In this document: one piece after another, positions 26,113-35,518 of the stretch
How positions within the stretch are numbered: position 1 is the first letter of the stretch
Layout: each line of letters opens with the position of its first letter
Assembly: GCF_005601135.1 (NCBI RefSeq)
Contig: NZ_CP039381.1
Coordinates: forward strand, 2,353,941-2,417,940
Reading direction: 5' to 3'
Origin: Ruminococcus bovis
Lineage (GTDB): Bacteria; Bacillota; Clostridia; Oscillospirales; Acutalibacteraceae
DNA: 64,000 nucleotides
Notes under the pieces: model-generated
Database searches by the model: none
What the model was told of the DNA's origin: nothing
Seen by the model: only the letters and a program-made list of their open reading frames with translations
Position numbers and translations under genes: made by a program

Positions 26113-26430
26113 TTATCTGTCCATCTGTGAAGAAACATCTTCGATACCGTCTTCAACATCATCAGCTGCATCTTTTACTGCATCTCCGGCATCTTGAACA
26201 ACATTACCTGCCTCACCGATTACTCCGTCATTATCATTGTTATCATTTTTATTATTGGTTGAGTTTTCTGTACTTGAAGTCATTTCTGTTGTGGAAGTGG
26301 AAGTTTCTGTTGTAGATTCGCTTGTGGATGTAGTAGTTGAGTCAACTTTGCCCTTATCTTTATTGCCACAACCTACAAGAGAAAATGCCAAAATAATTGC
26401 CATAAACACAGGTATAATAATTTTTTTCAT
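26113..26430 (-). CDS. Small lipoprotein of unknown function
   Basis: A 105-residue protein with a lipoprotein signal peptide: MKKIIIPVFMAIILAFSLVGCG places the lipobox LVGC with Cys21. The mature part is a low-complexity Ser/Thr stretch (about 31-57), an Asn/Asp run, and an acidic amphipathic end with repeated DAxDxVxD spacing. No enzymatic motif is visible. The start has GAGGTGAT 4 nt upstream. A hairpin lies only about 13 bp upstream of the start, leaving no room for a promoter, so it is probably expressed by read-through from the MORN gene. Confidence 0.75.
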   Translation of the reverse strand: MKKIIIPVFMAIILAFSLVGCGNKDKGKVDSTTTSTSESTTETSTSTTEMTSSTENSTNNKNDNNDNDGVIGEAGNVVQDAGDAVKDAADDVEDGIEDVSSQMDR

Positions 26431-26442
26431 TTTATCACCTCA

Positions 26443-26476
26443 TAAAAAATTACCGTACCACAAGGTACGGTAATAG
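26443..26476 (-). terminator. Hairpin between the MORN-protein gene and the lipoprotein gene
   Basis: Arms 26464-26474 and 26449-26459 (ATTACCGTACC/GGTACGGTAAT) give an 11-bp perfect stem with a 4-nt loop and TTTTTT on the minus strand. It ends a few bases before the lipoprotein ribosome-binding site. Confidence 0.85.
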
Positions 26477-26505
26477 TGTGCAACAAAATTTTTAAATTAT
26501 TAGTT

Positions 26506-28287
26506 TTATGGATAAATAGTTTCAATAATTTTCTTAGCATCATTTACCCATTTAAAGATAGTAATGCCACCGTCTTCTCTATATTCAACACAAAGTCCTG
26601 ATTCTTTGCCGTTTTTGAAGTTTGCAATATATGATAATTTACCATATTTATCAAATCTTGCACCTACACCCTCAGGCTTGTTGTTGCTCCAAGTACCGGC
26701 ATGGAATGAACCATCAGATGAACGAACACCTACACCAAAGCCATTACGCTTATTGTCTTTCCATTCACCTGTATAACAAAGACCACCATTCTTATAATAG
26801 AATGAACCAAAACCGTTTCGCTTATTGTTTTTGTAGTTACCTTCATAAGCAGTTTTGCCATTTGACATTTCTGTTCGACCATAACCATCACGCATACAGT
26901 CATCATTAATATCACCGTAGTAACAATATTTTTCATTGCCACTATTGATGATTAGGTCAGCATTTTTATCAAATCTTTCAGCTTGAGGTGTTTCGTTAAC
27001 ACTTGTAACTATCTTTGGTGGTTCATTTTCTTTACTGTTATTCATCATTGCATTTAGAACTTCACGCAATATTTCTTCATTAGTAAAGTTAGGTGCAACC
27101 TTAGTATCATCATCAATAGAATTTTCTTCCACTGTATCTTGTTGTTCAGTAGGCTTTTCTTCTACTTGATTTTCTTCGACAGTAGTATTTTCGGTTTCTT
27201 CTACTGAATCAGTTTCACCGATAATATCCTCTGTCTTTTCATCATTAGTATCGGCAGAATTTTCTTCAATATTACTTTGTTCATCAGTATTTTCAGAAGT
27301 TTCAACTTCTTCTTTTTCTTCATCAACTACTGTCTCATTAATTTCAATGTTATCTTCAATATTTTCTTCGATAGTTGTAGTTTCTTCCGGCTCAACTGTA
27401 TTTTCTGTAGTATCATCAATTTCAGCTGAAATAGATTCTAATTCAACTGTATCTTCATTATCTAAAGCAATATTTTCTAAATCTAATGATGAAGAACCTT
27501 CAACATCATCAAATACAGATGGGTTGTCCTCTTCATTAAAATCAAAATACTCTGACTTAGAAATATCAAAGGTTTGGTTCATATTTTTCTTTAGATTAAA
27601 GTCATTGTCTTTAAAGTTAAAGCCTGTTTCTCTATCCTCAGGAGTGTTGTAAACCTTTGGAGCATTTCTATCAGCTATAATAGTTTTTGCTCTTTCTACT
27701 TCTCTTTTAACACAACGGATTTCTTCATCAGTACCAAAATACACAACACCTCTATTTGTTAGGGCTGTAACTGTAATATAAGGATTGCGTTCTGCTAAAA
27801 TTTCAAGTACTTCATCATCTTCATTAATTTCAAGAAGATGCAAGTCTGCATTAAGGGACTGACCTCTATAATAAAGCACAGGTTCATCACCATTTGTACC
27901 ACAAGAAACAACAACTGTTTCATCATCTAGAGCAAAAGTAACTGTCTTGATAGTATGGTCATTAGAAAATTCAATAGAACAAACCTGCTTACCTTCATCG
28001 TTATAAGTTCTTATTTCATAAGAATTGATAGAAACAATAACAGATTCTTCAATAGTCTTTTTGTTCTTCTGAACAACCCACTTCATAGGTTTATTCTTTT
28101 CAAGATTGTATGTATATTTAATTGTAAAATCATTGAAATTCTGAACAATTTTGTCGGATTGTCTCTTGTTATGCTCAAAAAAGTTCTTTCTAATCTTAGA
28201 AAGAATATCATCCTTAACACTATAAGGAATGAAAGAATTAAAAGACATTCCGTAAATTATCAAATTTTCTTCATAAAATGTGGACAT
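26506..28287 (-). CDS. MORN-repeat protein with long acidic linker
   Basis: A 593-residue protein without a clear signal peptide. The N-terminal part (about 1-205) is a globular region I do not recognise. A strongly acidic, Glu/Thr/Asn-rich disordered linker fills about 240-405. The C-terminus has four or so MORN repeats (about 455-570): GYGRTEMSNGKTAYEGNY, GFGSFYYKNGGLCYTGEW, GFGVGVRSSDGSFHAGTW, GVGARFDKYGKLSY. MORN repeats usually mediate membrane or protein contacts. It follows pfkA across a hairpin; AAGGAG precedes the ATG. Function is unknown. Confidence 0.8.
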   Translation of the reverse strand: MSTFYEENLIIYGMSFNSFIPYSVKDDILSKIRKNFFEHNKRQSDKIVQNFNDFTIKYTYNLEKNKPMKWVVQKNKKTIEESVIVSINSYEIRTYNDEGKQVCSIEFSNDHTIKTVTFALDDETVVVSCGTNGDEPVLYYRGQSLNADLHLLEINEDDEVLEILAERNPYITVTALTNRGVVYFGTDEEIRCVKREVERAKTIIADRNAPKVYNTPEDRETGFNFKDNDFNLKKNMNQTFDISKSEYFDFNEEDNPSVFDDVEGSSSLDLENIALDNEDTVELESISAEIDDTTENTVEPEETTTIEENIEDNIEINETVVDEEKEEVETSENTDEQSNIEENSADTNDEKTEDIIGETDSVEETENTTVEENQVEEKPTEQQDTVEENSIDDDTKVAPNFTNEEILREVLNAMMNNSKENEPPKIVTSVNETPQAERFDKNADLIINSGNEKYCYYGDINDDCMRDGYGRTEMSNGKTAYEGNYKNNKRNGFGSFYYKNGGLCYTGEWKDNKRNGFGVGVRSSDGSFHAGTWSNNKPEGVGARFDKYGKLSYIANFKNGKESGLCVEYREDGGITIFKWVNDAKKIIETIYP

Positions 28288-28301
28288 AAACTTTGCTCCT
28301 T

Positions 28302-28332
28302 AAAGTAAAGGCACAGTTTATAACTGTGCCTT
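28302..28332 (-). terminator. Hairpin between pfkA and the MORN-protein gene
   Basis: Arms 28322-28332 and 28308-28318 (AAGGCACAGTT/AACTGTGCCTT) form an 11-bp perfect stem with a 3-nt loop. The following tract TTACTTT is a weak T-run, so termination may be partial. Confidence 0.7.
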
Positions 28333-28350
28333 CATTTAGTAATAATCGGA

Positions 28351-29319
28351 TTACATTGAAATTGTCTTCGCAATTTCATATAGGTGAGTATCAAATACTC
28401 TTTCCATATTAAGTGCTTCTGTAATATCGTAGTCAACAATCTTGCCGTCCTTAAGAGCAACAACTCTCTTTGACTTACCTTCTGCAAGAAGTTCAACTGC
28501 TTTGTAACCCATTTCTGAAGCAACAACTCTGTCACGAAGTGTTGGAGAACCACCACGCTGAACATGACCAAGAATTGTAGCACGAGATTCAATGCCTGTT
28601 CTTCTTTCGATATACTTAGCTAGGTCAACAGAACCACCAACACCTTCAGCAACAACAACGATAAAGTGCTGTTTGCCGTTCTTTCTTGTTTCAAGAATTC
28701 TTGAGATAACATCCTTTTCAATGTTGTATGGAACTTCAGGAACAAGAATTGCAGTAGCACCACAGCTAATACCTGTCTGAAGTGCAATATCACCACATCT
28801 TCTACCCATAACTTCAACAACAGAACATCTATCATGTGACTGTGAAGTATCACGGATTTTATCAACCATTTCCATTGCTGTGTTCATAGCAGTATCGAAA
28901 CCTACTGTATAGTCAGAACAAGCAATATCATTATCTATAGTACCTGGGATACCAATACAAGGAACACCAGCCTCTGAAAGAGCTCTGGCACCCATAAATG
29001 AACCGTCACCACCGATAACAACAACACCTTTAACCCCCATATCCATACAGTTTTGAGCAGCATGTTGGATACCTTCAGGAGTCTGGAACTCTTTACTTCT
29101 AGCAGTATAAAGAATTGTACCACCTAAGCTAAGAATATTTGTAACAGAACGAAGATCCATTTCTACAAAATCTTTCTTTAGAAGTCCACGGTAACCTCTC
29201 TTGATACCAAGAACATTAAAACCTTTGTTAATACCTGAACGAACAACTGCTCTTACGGCAGCATTCATACCCGGTGCGTCGCCACCACTAGTTAGCACTG
29301 CGATTGCATCTTTTGCCAT
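28351..29319 (-). CDS. pfkA: ATP-dependent 6-phosphofructokinase
   Basis: PfkA makes fructose 1,6-bisphosphate, the committed step of glycolysis. The 322-residue protein has LTSGGDAPGMNAAVRAV for ATP binding, IGGDGSFMGA, and the catalytic TIDND (GIPGTIDNDIACSDYTVGFDTA). The Gly in GGDGS supports ATP use over pyrophosphate. The effector-site residues RGYRGL are present. It has its own promoter and is followed by a hairpin. Confidence 0.97.
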   Translation of the reverse strand: MAKDAIAVLTSGGDAPGMNAAVRAVVRSGINKGFNVLGIKRGYRGLLKKDFVEMDLRSVTNILSLGGTILYTARSKEFQTPEGIQHAAQNCMDMGVKGVVVIGGDGSFMGARALSEAGVPCIGIPGTIDNDIACSDYTVGFDTAMNTAMEMVDKIRDTSQSHDRCSVVEVMGRRCGDIALQTGISCGATAILVPEVPYNIEKDVISRILETRKNGKQHFIVVVAEGVGGSVDLAKYIERRTGIESRATILGHVQRGGSPTLRDRVVASEMGYKAVELLAEGKSKRVVALKDGKIVDYDITEALNMERVFDTHLYEIAKTISM

Positions 29320-29362
29320 TGTTAATTCCCCCTGGATATTAATTAATTACATTTACTTTACC

Positions 29363-29392
29363 ATTATAATACATAAGTACGGTAATAATCAA
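29363..29392 (-). promoter_or_regulatory. Promoter of pfkA
   Basis: A -35 TTGATT (29387-29392), 18-bp spacer and -10 TATAAT (29363-29368) on the minus strand, just after the dnaE stop. Confidence 0.65.
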
Positions 29393-29408
29393 GTATAATT
29401 TTCTGTTT

Positions 29409-32400
29409 TTACTTAATTACAACATTTTCTTTACCTAATATGTAATATAATTCATCAATTAGTACATCATTTACATCAGCCCACAAGGCACGAGGGGCTT
29501 TGTACTGTTTGTTTTCATCGGTAACATAAAAGATAACCATTGTACTTCCGGAGAAAATTTCAAGAATATTTTTTACTTTCTTAAATTTTTTACTGTTTCT
29601 ACTAGTAATCCTTAAGTACAGTTTATCAGGTTTTACTATTCTTTTGTTGTCGATTCTTGTTATTGGAGATAACTTTTTTTCTCTTCTACTTGGTAATTCT
29701 GTTGGAATGTTGTCTTTTGGTGGTGCAGGTCTGATTTGATTTACAATGACCTTAGGGTCTTCATTTTCTCTTTTATTGACAGTACCAATCAGTTCAACAA
29801 TATTACTTTCAAAAATATAGTTACCATAGTCAGCTAAAGTTTTTGGGAAGATAATTGCCTCCATCATACCGTATTTATCTTCTACATTAAGGAAAGACAT
29901 CATTTGGTTTGACTTTGTAATTTTGTTCTTTACCTTATCAATAATCACAAATAGTTTAATCTGCTGACCGTCTCTATAACGCATATTATCTTTATTGATT
30001 ACATCACCTACCCTATCGGCTCGGATAAGTTTTGCATAATTATCATATTGTGATAAAGGATGACCACTAAGGTACATACCTGCTATTTCTTTTTCCATTG
30101 CTAAAAGTTCAGAAAAAGGAAATTCCGAAACATCAGGCATATTAACTGTTTTTGTATTTTCTTCCTTACTGTCACCCATATCAAAGAAAGAAAGCTGACC
30201 TTCTACATTTTTTCTATGGTCATATTCTAAATTTTCAAGAATATTTTTATAAACAGAAAGCATTTGCTTTCTATTTGCTCCTAAGTTATCTAAAGCACCT
30301 GACTTAATCAGACTTTCGATACCTCTGCTATTCATATTCTTGCCATATAGTCTTTTGCAAAAATCATAAAATGAAGTGAATTTTCCATTCTTTCTTTCTT
30401 CAATTATTTCATCAATAAAGTTTCTGCCAAGATTCTTTATTGCTAAAAGTCCAAAACGGATATTGTTATCAACCGGTGTAAAGCCACTGTATGAATAATT
30501 TACACTTGGTGGCAAAACTTTAATACCGATATGCTCACATTCTTCAATATATACTGCAAGTTTGTTTTGGTTATCAAGTACACTGGTTAATAATGATGCC
30601 ATATAGTACTTTGGGTAATAACATTTTAGGTATGCAGTTTGGTAAGAAACTGTTGCATAAGATGCTGCATGAGATTTGTTGAAAGCATAGGAAGCAAAAC
30701 TTTCCATTTCATTATAAATAGAATTTGCAGTTGCTTTATCAACACCTCGTCTAATACAACCCTCTACTTCAACTTCACCATTTTCATTTACAAGACCGTT
30801 AATGAAAATTTCTCTTTCCTTTTCCATAACATCATGCTTTTTCTTACTCATTGCTCTTCTTACAATATCAGCTCTACCTAGTGAGTAACCGGCAAGTTTA
30901 CGGAAAATCTGCATTACTTGTTCTTGATAAACAATACAACCATATGTAACCCTTAAAATATCTTCAAGTAAAGGGTGTTTATATTTAATTTTCCTTGGGT
31001 TATGACGATTTTCAATATATGTTGGAATACTATCCATTGGTCCGGGACGATACAGAGAAATAACTGCAATTAAATCTTCAAGGCTGTTAGGTTTTAGCTG
31101 AGTTAAAACTCTTTTCATACCGGCACTTTCAAACTGGAACACACCTTCTGACTGACCTTTTGACATCATATCAAAAACACCTTTGTCATCTAAAGGAATA
31201 TTTTCTATTGAAAAATCTTTATTTTCTCTATGAATCATCTTAACTGCATCATCTATTACAGTTAAGTTACGAAGTCCTAAGAAGTCCATTTTTAGAAGTC
31301 CAAGTTCTTCCAAAGTTGTCATAGTAAACTGAGTTACCACATTATCGTCATTCTTTGAAAGTGGTACATAATCAGATACAGGGTCTTTGGTAATTACAAC
31401 ACCGGCTGCATGCATTGTTGCATGTCGTGGCATACCTTCAATCTGTTTACTCATATCAATCAGTTCTTTGATTTGAGCATCTGTATCATACATTTTCTTT
31501 AGGTCAGGGTTTTGCTGAAGTGCTTTATCAAGTGTCATACCAATTTCAAATGGTATTAACTTAGCTACTTGGTCACATACTGCGTATGAAACACCTGTTG
31601 CTCTGCCTACATCACGAACAACACCTCTTGCTTGCATTGTACCGAATGCAATAATTTGAGCTACTTTATCCTTACCGTATTTATCAATTACATACTGAAT
31701 AACTTCAGGTCGTCTTTTATTGCAAAAATCAATATCAAAGTCAGGCATTGACACTCTTTCAGGGTTTAAAAATCTTTCAAAAAGTAAATCGTACTTTATA
31801 GGGTCAATACCTGTAATACCGATACAATAAGCACAAAGTGAACCTGCACCTGAACCTCTACCCGGTCCTACAGGAATACCACTTCTCTTTGCAAACTGTA
31901 CAAAGTCATTGACAATTAGATAGTAGTCAACAAAACCCATTGACTTAATAACACCAAGCTCATATTCCAACCTATCTACAATAGATTTATCGGGATTACT
32001 GCCATAATGCTTGTACAAACCCTCATAACAATTTCGCTTAAAATATTCGTAATGGTCCTCATTATTCGGAACATCAAAATTAGGAAGTTTCCTTACACCA
32101 AACTCAAATTCTACATTACATCTATCAGCAATTTTCTGTGTATTTTCATAAGCAGAAGTAAGGTCAGGAAAAAGGCTTTTCATCTCTTCTTCTGTTTTTA
32201 AATAGAATTCCTCAGTTTGGAATTCCATTTTGTCGTCATCATAGATAGTATGGTTAGTTTGAATACAAAGTAGCACTTCATGCATTTTGCTTTCTGACTT
32301 TTCAATATAATGACAGTCATTTGTTACTACCATAGGAATATTAAGTTCCCTTGAAATTTGCTTAATTTTATCTGCTACTAAAATTTCTTCTTTTATATTA

Positions 32401-32918
32401 TGGTTTTGAAGTTCAAGGAAATAATTATCTTTACCAAACAAATCTTGATAATACTTTGCAACTTCTTTCGCACCCTTATAATCATTAGCCAAAATTCTCT
32501 GTGGCACTTCACCTGCCAAACAAGCAGAAAGACAAATTAAACCTTCGTGATATTTTTCAAGTAATTCTCTATCAATTCTAGGTTTCTTATAAAAACCCTC
32601 AGTAAAACCGGCTGAAACTAATTTGATTAAGTTTTGATAGCCTTTATTATTTTCACAAAGTAAAATTAAGTGGTAATAATCTCTGTCTTGTTGAAATCTT
32701 GAATTAGGTGCAACATAAACTTCACAACCAATAATAGGCTTAATACCATTCTTTTTGCATGCTCTATAAAAATCAATTACACCATACATTACACCATGGT
32801 CAGTAATTGCCAAAGCATTCATATTTTTTTCTTTACACGCAGAAGCGAGCCTATCAATACGACAGGCTCCATCTAATAAACTATATTCACTATGTAAATG
32901 TAAATGAACAAATGCCAT
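29409..32918 (-). CDS. dnaE: DNA polymerase III alpha subunit, DnaE type
   Basis: The second C-family polymerase of Firmicutes, used with PolC for primer extension at the fork. It has an N-terminal PHP domain (FVHLHLHSEYSLLDGACRI), the polymerase core with the catalytic aspartates in MPDFDIDFC, helix-hairpin-helix elements, and a C-terminal OB fold (about 980-1060). Its length of about 1169 residues is usual. A GTG 9 bases upstream is in frame, but the ATG at 32918 (MAFVHLH) fits the family better. It overlaps or abuts the xseA stop. Confidence 0.96.
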   Translation of the reverse strand: MAFVHLHLHSEYSLLDGACRIDRLASACKEKNMNALAITDHGVMYGVIDFYRACKKNGIKPIIGCEVYVAPNSRFQQDRDYYHLILLCENNKGYQNLIKLVSAGFTEGFYKKPRIDRELLEKYHEGLICLSACLAGEVPQRILANDYKGAKEVAKYYQDLFGKDNYFLELQNHNIKEEILVADKIKQISRELNIPMVVTNDCHYIEKSESKMHEVLLCIQTNHTIYDDDKMEFQTEEFYLKTEEEMKSLFPDLTSAYENTQKIADRCNVEFEFGVRKLPNFDVPNNEDHYEYFKRNCYEGLYKHYGSNPDKSIVDRLEYELGVIKSMGFVDYYLIVNDFVQFAKRSGIPVGPGRGSGAGSLCAYCIGITGIDPIKYDLLFERFLNPERVSMPDFDIDFCNKRRPEVIQYVIDKYGKDKVAQIIAFGTMQARGVVRDVGRATGVSYAVCDQVAKLIPFEIGMTLDKALQQNPDLKKMYDTDAQIKELIDMSKQIEGMPRHATMHAAGVVITKDPVSDYVPLSKNDDNVVTQFTMTTLEELGLLKMDFLGLRNLTVIDDAVKMIHRENKDFSIENIPLDDKGVFDMMSKGQSEGVFQFESAGMKRVLTQLKPNSLEDLIAVISLYRPGPMDSIPTYIENRHNPRKIKYKHPLLEDILRVTYGCIVYQEQVMQIFRKLAGYSLGRADIVRRAMSKKKHDVMEKEREIFINGLVNENGEVEVEGCIRRGVDKATANSIYNEMESFASYAFNKSHAASYATVSYQTAYLKCYYPKYYMASLLTSVLDNQNKLAVYIEECEHIGIKVLPPSVNYSYSGFTPVDNNIRFGLLAIKNLGRNFIDEIIEERKNGKFTSFYDFCKRLYGKNMNSRGIESLIKSGALDNLGANRKQMLSVYKNILENLEYDHRKNVEGQLSFFDMGDSKEENTKTVNMPDVSEFPFSELLAMEKEIAGMYLSGHPLSQYDNYAKLIRADRVGDVINKDNMRYRDGQQIKLFVIIDKVKNKITKSNQMMSFLNVEDKYGMMEAIIFPKTLADYGNYIFESNIVELIGTVNKRENEDPKVIVNQIRPAPPKDNIPTELPSRREKKLSPITRIDNKRIVKPDKLYLRITSRNSKKFKKVKNILEIFSGSTMVIFYVTDENKQYKAPRALWADVNDVLIDELYYILGKENVVIK

Positions 32919-32919
32919 T

Positions 32920-34125
32920 TTACTCACCTATAACTTTGGAAATAATCTTGCCATCTGTTACATTAATAGCAAGTGTATCTCCATTTTTAACATCCTTAAC
33001 TGAAGTGACGGTTTTATCATTATTTGTAACAACAGAATAACCTCTTTTTAGAGTTGATACCGGATTAAGTGACTCTAGTTTTGTTGCCAGAAGTTCAATT
33101 TTGTTAGCAGTATTTTGGAATATTCTGTTACTGTTATTCTCATACTTTTGACTTAGAAAGTCTAAATCATTATATAATTTTGCAATTTTATCATCAGGTG
33201 AAAGTGACAATAACTTTGTTGTCATTTCTGAAACAACATTATTATTTTCAATTAACTTTTTATCCATTAATGATGATAAATATTGTCTTTGGGCATCTAG
33301 ATTTTGCAAAATTTCGTTTCTATCAGGTACTGCAAGTTCTGCACCTGCTGATGGAGTTGGTGCTCTTAAATCAGACACAAAGTCACAAATTGTAAAGTCA
33401 GTTTCGTGACCTACTGCTGAAATTACAGGAATGTGGCTATTATAGATTGCATAGGCTAAATTTTCGTCATTAAACGCCCATAAATCTTCAATAGAACCAC
33501 CACCTCTACCGATGATGATGGTATCGCACAAATCATATTCATTTAACTTATTAACTGCATCAATAAGTTGAGGAACAGCATTATCTCCTTGAACAAGAAC
33601 AGGACATAGAATTATATTAACTGAAGGAAATCTTCTGGTTAAAATATTCTTAATGTCTTGTACTGCTGCACCTGTTGGGCTGGTAATTACACCAATAGTC
33701 TTTGGGCAATACGGAATAGGTTTCTTATGACTTTGGTCAAACAGACCTTTTGACTGCAACTTCTCTTTCAGTTGTTCATAAGCTTGATATAAAGCACCTA
33801 TACCGTCAGGTTGCATATCTTCAATATAATACTGATACTGACCTGTAGCCTCATACAAAGTAACTCTACCTCTGCAAATTACTTTCATACCCTCCATAGG
33901 TTTAAACTTTAAGTTACGGGCATTTCCGGCAAACATAACTGCACGAATAACAGACTTATTATCCTTTAGAGAAAGGTAAATATGACCACTTCTATAGTGG
34001 TCGGTTAAGTTAGAAATCTCACCACACAAAAAGACATAATTAAGCCTTGGGTCACTGTCTAAAACAGACTTAACATAAAAATTCAGTTGTGAAACAGTTA
34101 AAATTTTAGGTTCAACCGGTAGCAT
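32920..34125 (-). CDS. xseA: Exodeoxyribonuclease VII large subunit
   Basis: XseA with XseB degrades single-stranded DNA. It opens with LTVSQLNFYVKSVLDSDPRLNYVFLCGEISN, the OB-fold signature, and has the catalytic region GVITSPTGAAVQDI and IIGRGGGSIEDLWAFNDE, then HETDFTICDFVSDLRAPTPSAGAELAVP. The frame is open further upstream, but the ATG at 34125 follows GGATGGAAAG and gives the normal family start. It overlaps the upstream gene by 14 bp. I see no xseB adjacent. Confidence 0.95.
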   Translation of the reverse strand: MLPVEPKILTVSQLNFYVKSVLDSDPRLNYVFLCGEISNLTDHYRSGHIYLSLKDNKSVIRAVMFAGNARNLKFKPMEGMKVICRGRVTLYEATGQYQYYIEDMQPDGIGALYQAYEQLKEKLQSKGLFDQSHKKPIPYCPKTIGVITSPTGAAVQDIKNILTRRFPSVNIILCPVLVQGDNAVPQLIDAVNKLNEYDLCDTIIIGRGGGSIEDLWAFNDENLAYAIYNSHIPVISAVGHETDFTICDFVSDLRAPTPSAGAELAVPDRNEILQNLDAQRQYLSSLMDKKLIENNNVVSEMTTKLLSLSPDDKIAKLYNDLDFLSQKYENNSNRIFQNTANKIELLATKLESLNPVSTLKRGYSVVTNNDKTVTSVKDVKNGDTLAINVTDGKIISKVIGE

Positions 34126-35044
34126 CTTTCCATCCTCTATATGCAAGGCAAGAAATACCAACTGCATTATCTGTTGAATATTCAGGCTTTGCAAAAACAC
34201 AATCTAATCTTTTTTCCATACTTTCTCTAATAATGCTATTGCTCATTACACCACCTGCAAAAACAAGTGGCAAATCTCCGTACTTATCTTTTAAAGCAAT
34301 AGCCATTTTATAGATAGTTTCTTCAATATACTTTAAGCAATAAAAAGCAACTTCTTCTTTAGGTACATTATTATCTATCATTTTTTTACATTGATTTTCA
34401 ACACCACTGATACAACAATTTGTACCCTTTAGTGTTGGTTTAGGTTTTACTTTACCCTTAAAATTAAGTGCAAGTTTCTCAAGTTCTTTACCACAAGGGA
34501 AAGTACAACCAAGAAGTAAGCCAATTCTGTCAACTGCTTGACCTGCATTTAAGTCAAGTGTATTGGCTACTAAATCAATATTAAAATCTTCATCAACTAG
34601 CAATGCCTCAGTTGTACCACCACTAACATGGAAAGAAATAAACTCCTTGCCTATTAAGTCAAGTCTATTAGCTGAATAAAGTGCTGACACAATATGACCA
34701 TGTTGATGGGTAAATTCATATAAAGGTACATTTAGTAATGTTGAAAGTGACCTTGCTAAACCAAGTCCCACAGTAAAACAAGGCATATAACTACCTTCTA
34801 CCGGTCTTGGTTTTGCTGATACACCTACTGCTGTAATAGGCTTATCAATATACTTCTTGACTTTTTCTACAAGGTCAGGAAGTTGCTGAGTATGGTGAAA
34901 AACTGCATCACTTTGGCGAATACCTTTCTCACCGACTTTAACAGGTAACAGCTTTCTTGCACTATAGTCCTTGTGGTTGTCACTATCATACAAAGCAACC
35001 GATGTTGTATAGTTGCTTGTATCTATTCCAAGAAACAAAGGCAT
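34112..35044 (-). CDS. Kae1/TsaD-like domain protein (paralog, not the canonical tRNA enzyme)
   Basis: An ASKHA-fold protein of 310 residues. The N-terminus LFLGIDTSNYTTSVALYD and the HQHGH metal-binding pair resemble TsaD, as do the nucleotide-binding HVSGGTTEALL and AGGVMSNS. It is shorter than true TsaD (about 340) and lacks its standard EGH wording, so I read it as the clostridial paralog often found with xseA and nusB. Its role is unknown. The start shares the junction with the nusB stop. Confidence 0.82.
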   Translation of the reverse strand: MPLFLGIDTSNYTTSVALYDSDNHKDYSARKLLPVKVGEKGIRQSDAVFHHTQQLPDLVEKVKKYIDKPITAVGVSAKPRPVEGSYMPCFTVGLGLARSLSTLLNVPLYEFTHQHGHIVSALYSANRLDLIGKEFISFHVSGGTTEALLVDEDFNIDLVANTLDLNAGQAVDRIGLLLGCTFPCGKELEKLALNFKGKVKPKPTLKGTNCCISGVENQCKKMIDNNVPKEEVAFYCLKYIEETIYKMAIALKDKYGDLPLVFAGGVMSNSIIRESMEKRLDCVFAKPEYSTDNAVGISCLAYRGWKDATG

Positions 35045-35454
35045 TATAAATCCCTTGCAATAGCACCCAGTACGCCATTGACAAATTTATATTCATCTTC
35101 ACCTGAGAACTTCTTACTTAGTTCTACTGCCTCATTGATAGTTACATTTGACGGAATATCATCAAGGTATTTTAGTTCATAAACTGCTAAACGCATAATA
35201 CCAAGAGAAACTTTATTAATTCTTTCAATCTTCCATTTACCTGAAAGGTGAGAAGAAATAATTTCATCAATTTCTTCTACATGCTGAGTTACACCATCAG
35301 CACATTTTAGGGCAAATTCAGAATAAGTATCATCTCTTGATTCTTCAGCACATTCTGAAATTTCTTCTATTGAACTATTTGTAAATAGCTTTTCAAAACA
35401 AATTAAAAAAGCCTGTTCTCTTTCTTCACGGCGTGTAATATTGTTATCACTCAT
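35044..35454 (-). CDS. nusB: Transcription antitermination factor NusB
   Basis: NusB binds boxA RNA with S10 and supports antitermination in rRNA operons. The 136-residue all-helical protein has REEREQAFLICFEKLF near the start and the C-terminal signature DDIPSNVTINEAVELSKKFSGEDEYKFVNGVLGAI. It is the first gene of nusB-(TsaD-like)-xseA-dnaE and has a sigma-A-like promoter. Confidence 0.96.
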   Translation of the reverse strand: MSDNNITRREEREQAFLICFEKLFTNSSIEEISECAEESRDDTYSEFALKCADGVTQHVEEIDEIISSHLSGKWKIERINKVSLGIMRLAVYELKYLDDIPSNVTINEAVELSKKFSGEDEYKFVNGVLGAIARDL

Positions 35455-35484
35455 AATTACTATCTCCTCAAAAATATTAATGTG

Positions 35485-35513
35485 ATTATATCATATTTTT
35501 AAGGTAATGTAAA
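35485..35513 (-). promoter_or_regulatory. Promoter of nusB operon
   Basis: A -35 TTTACA (35508-35513), 17-bp spacer and -10 TATAAT (35485-35490) on the minus strand, immediately after the spoIIIAH stop. Confidence 0.7.
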
Positions 35514-35518
35514 TATAG

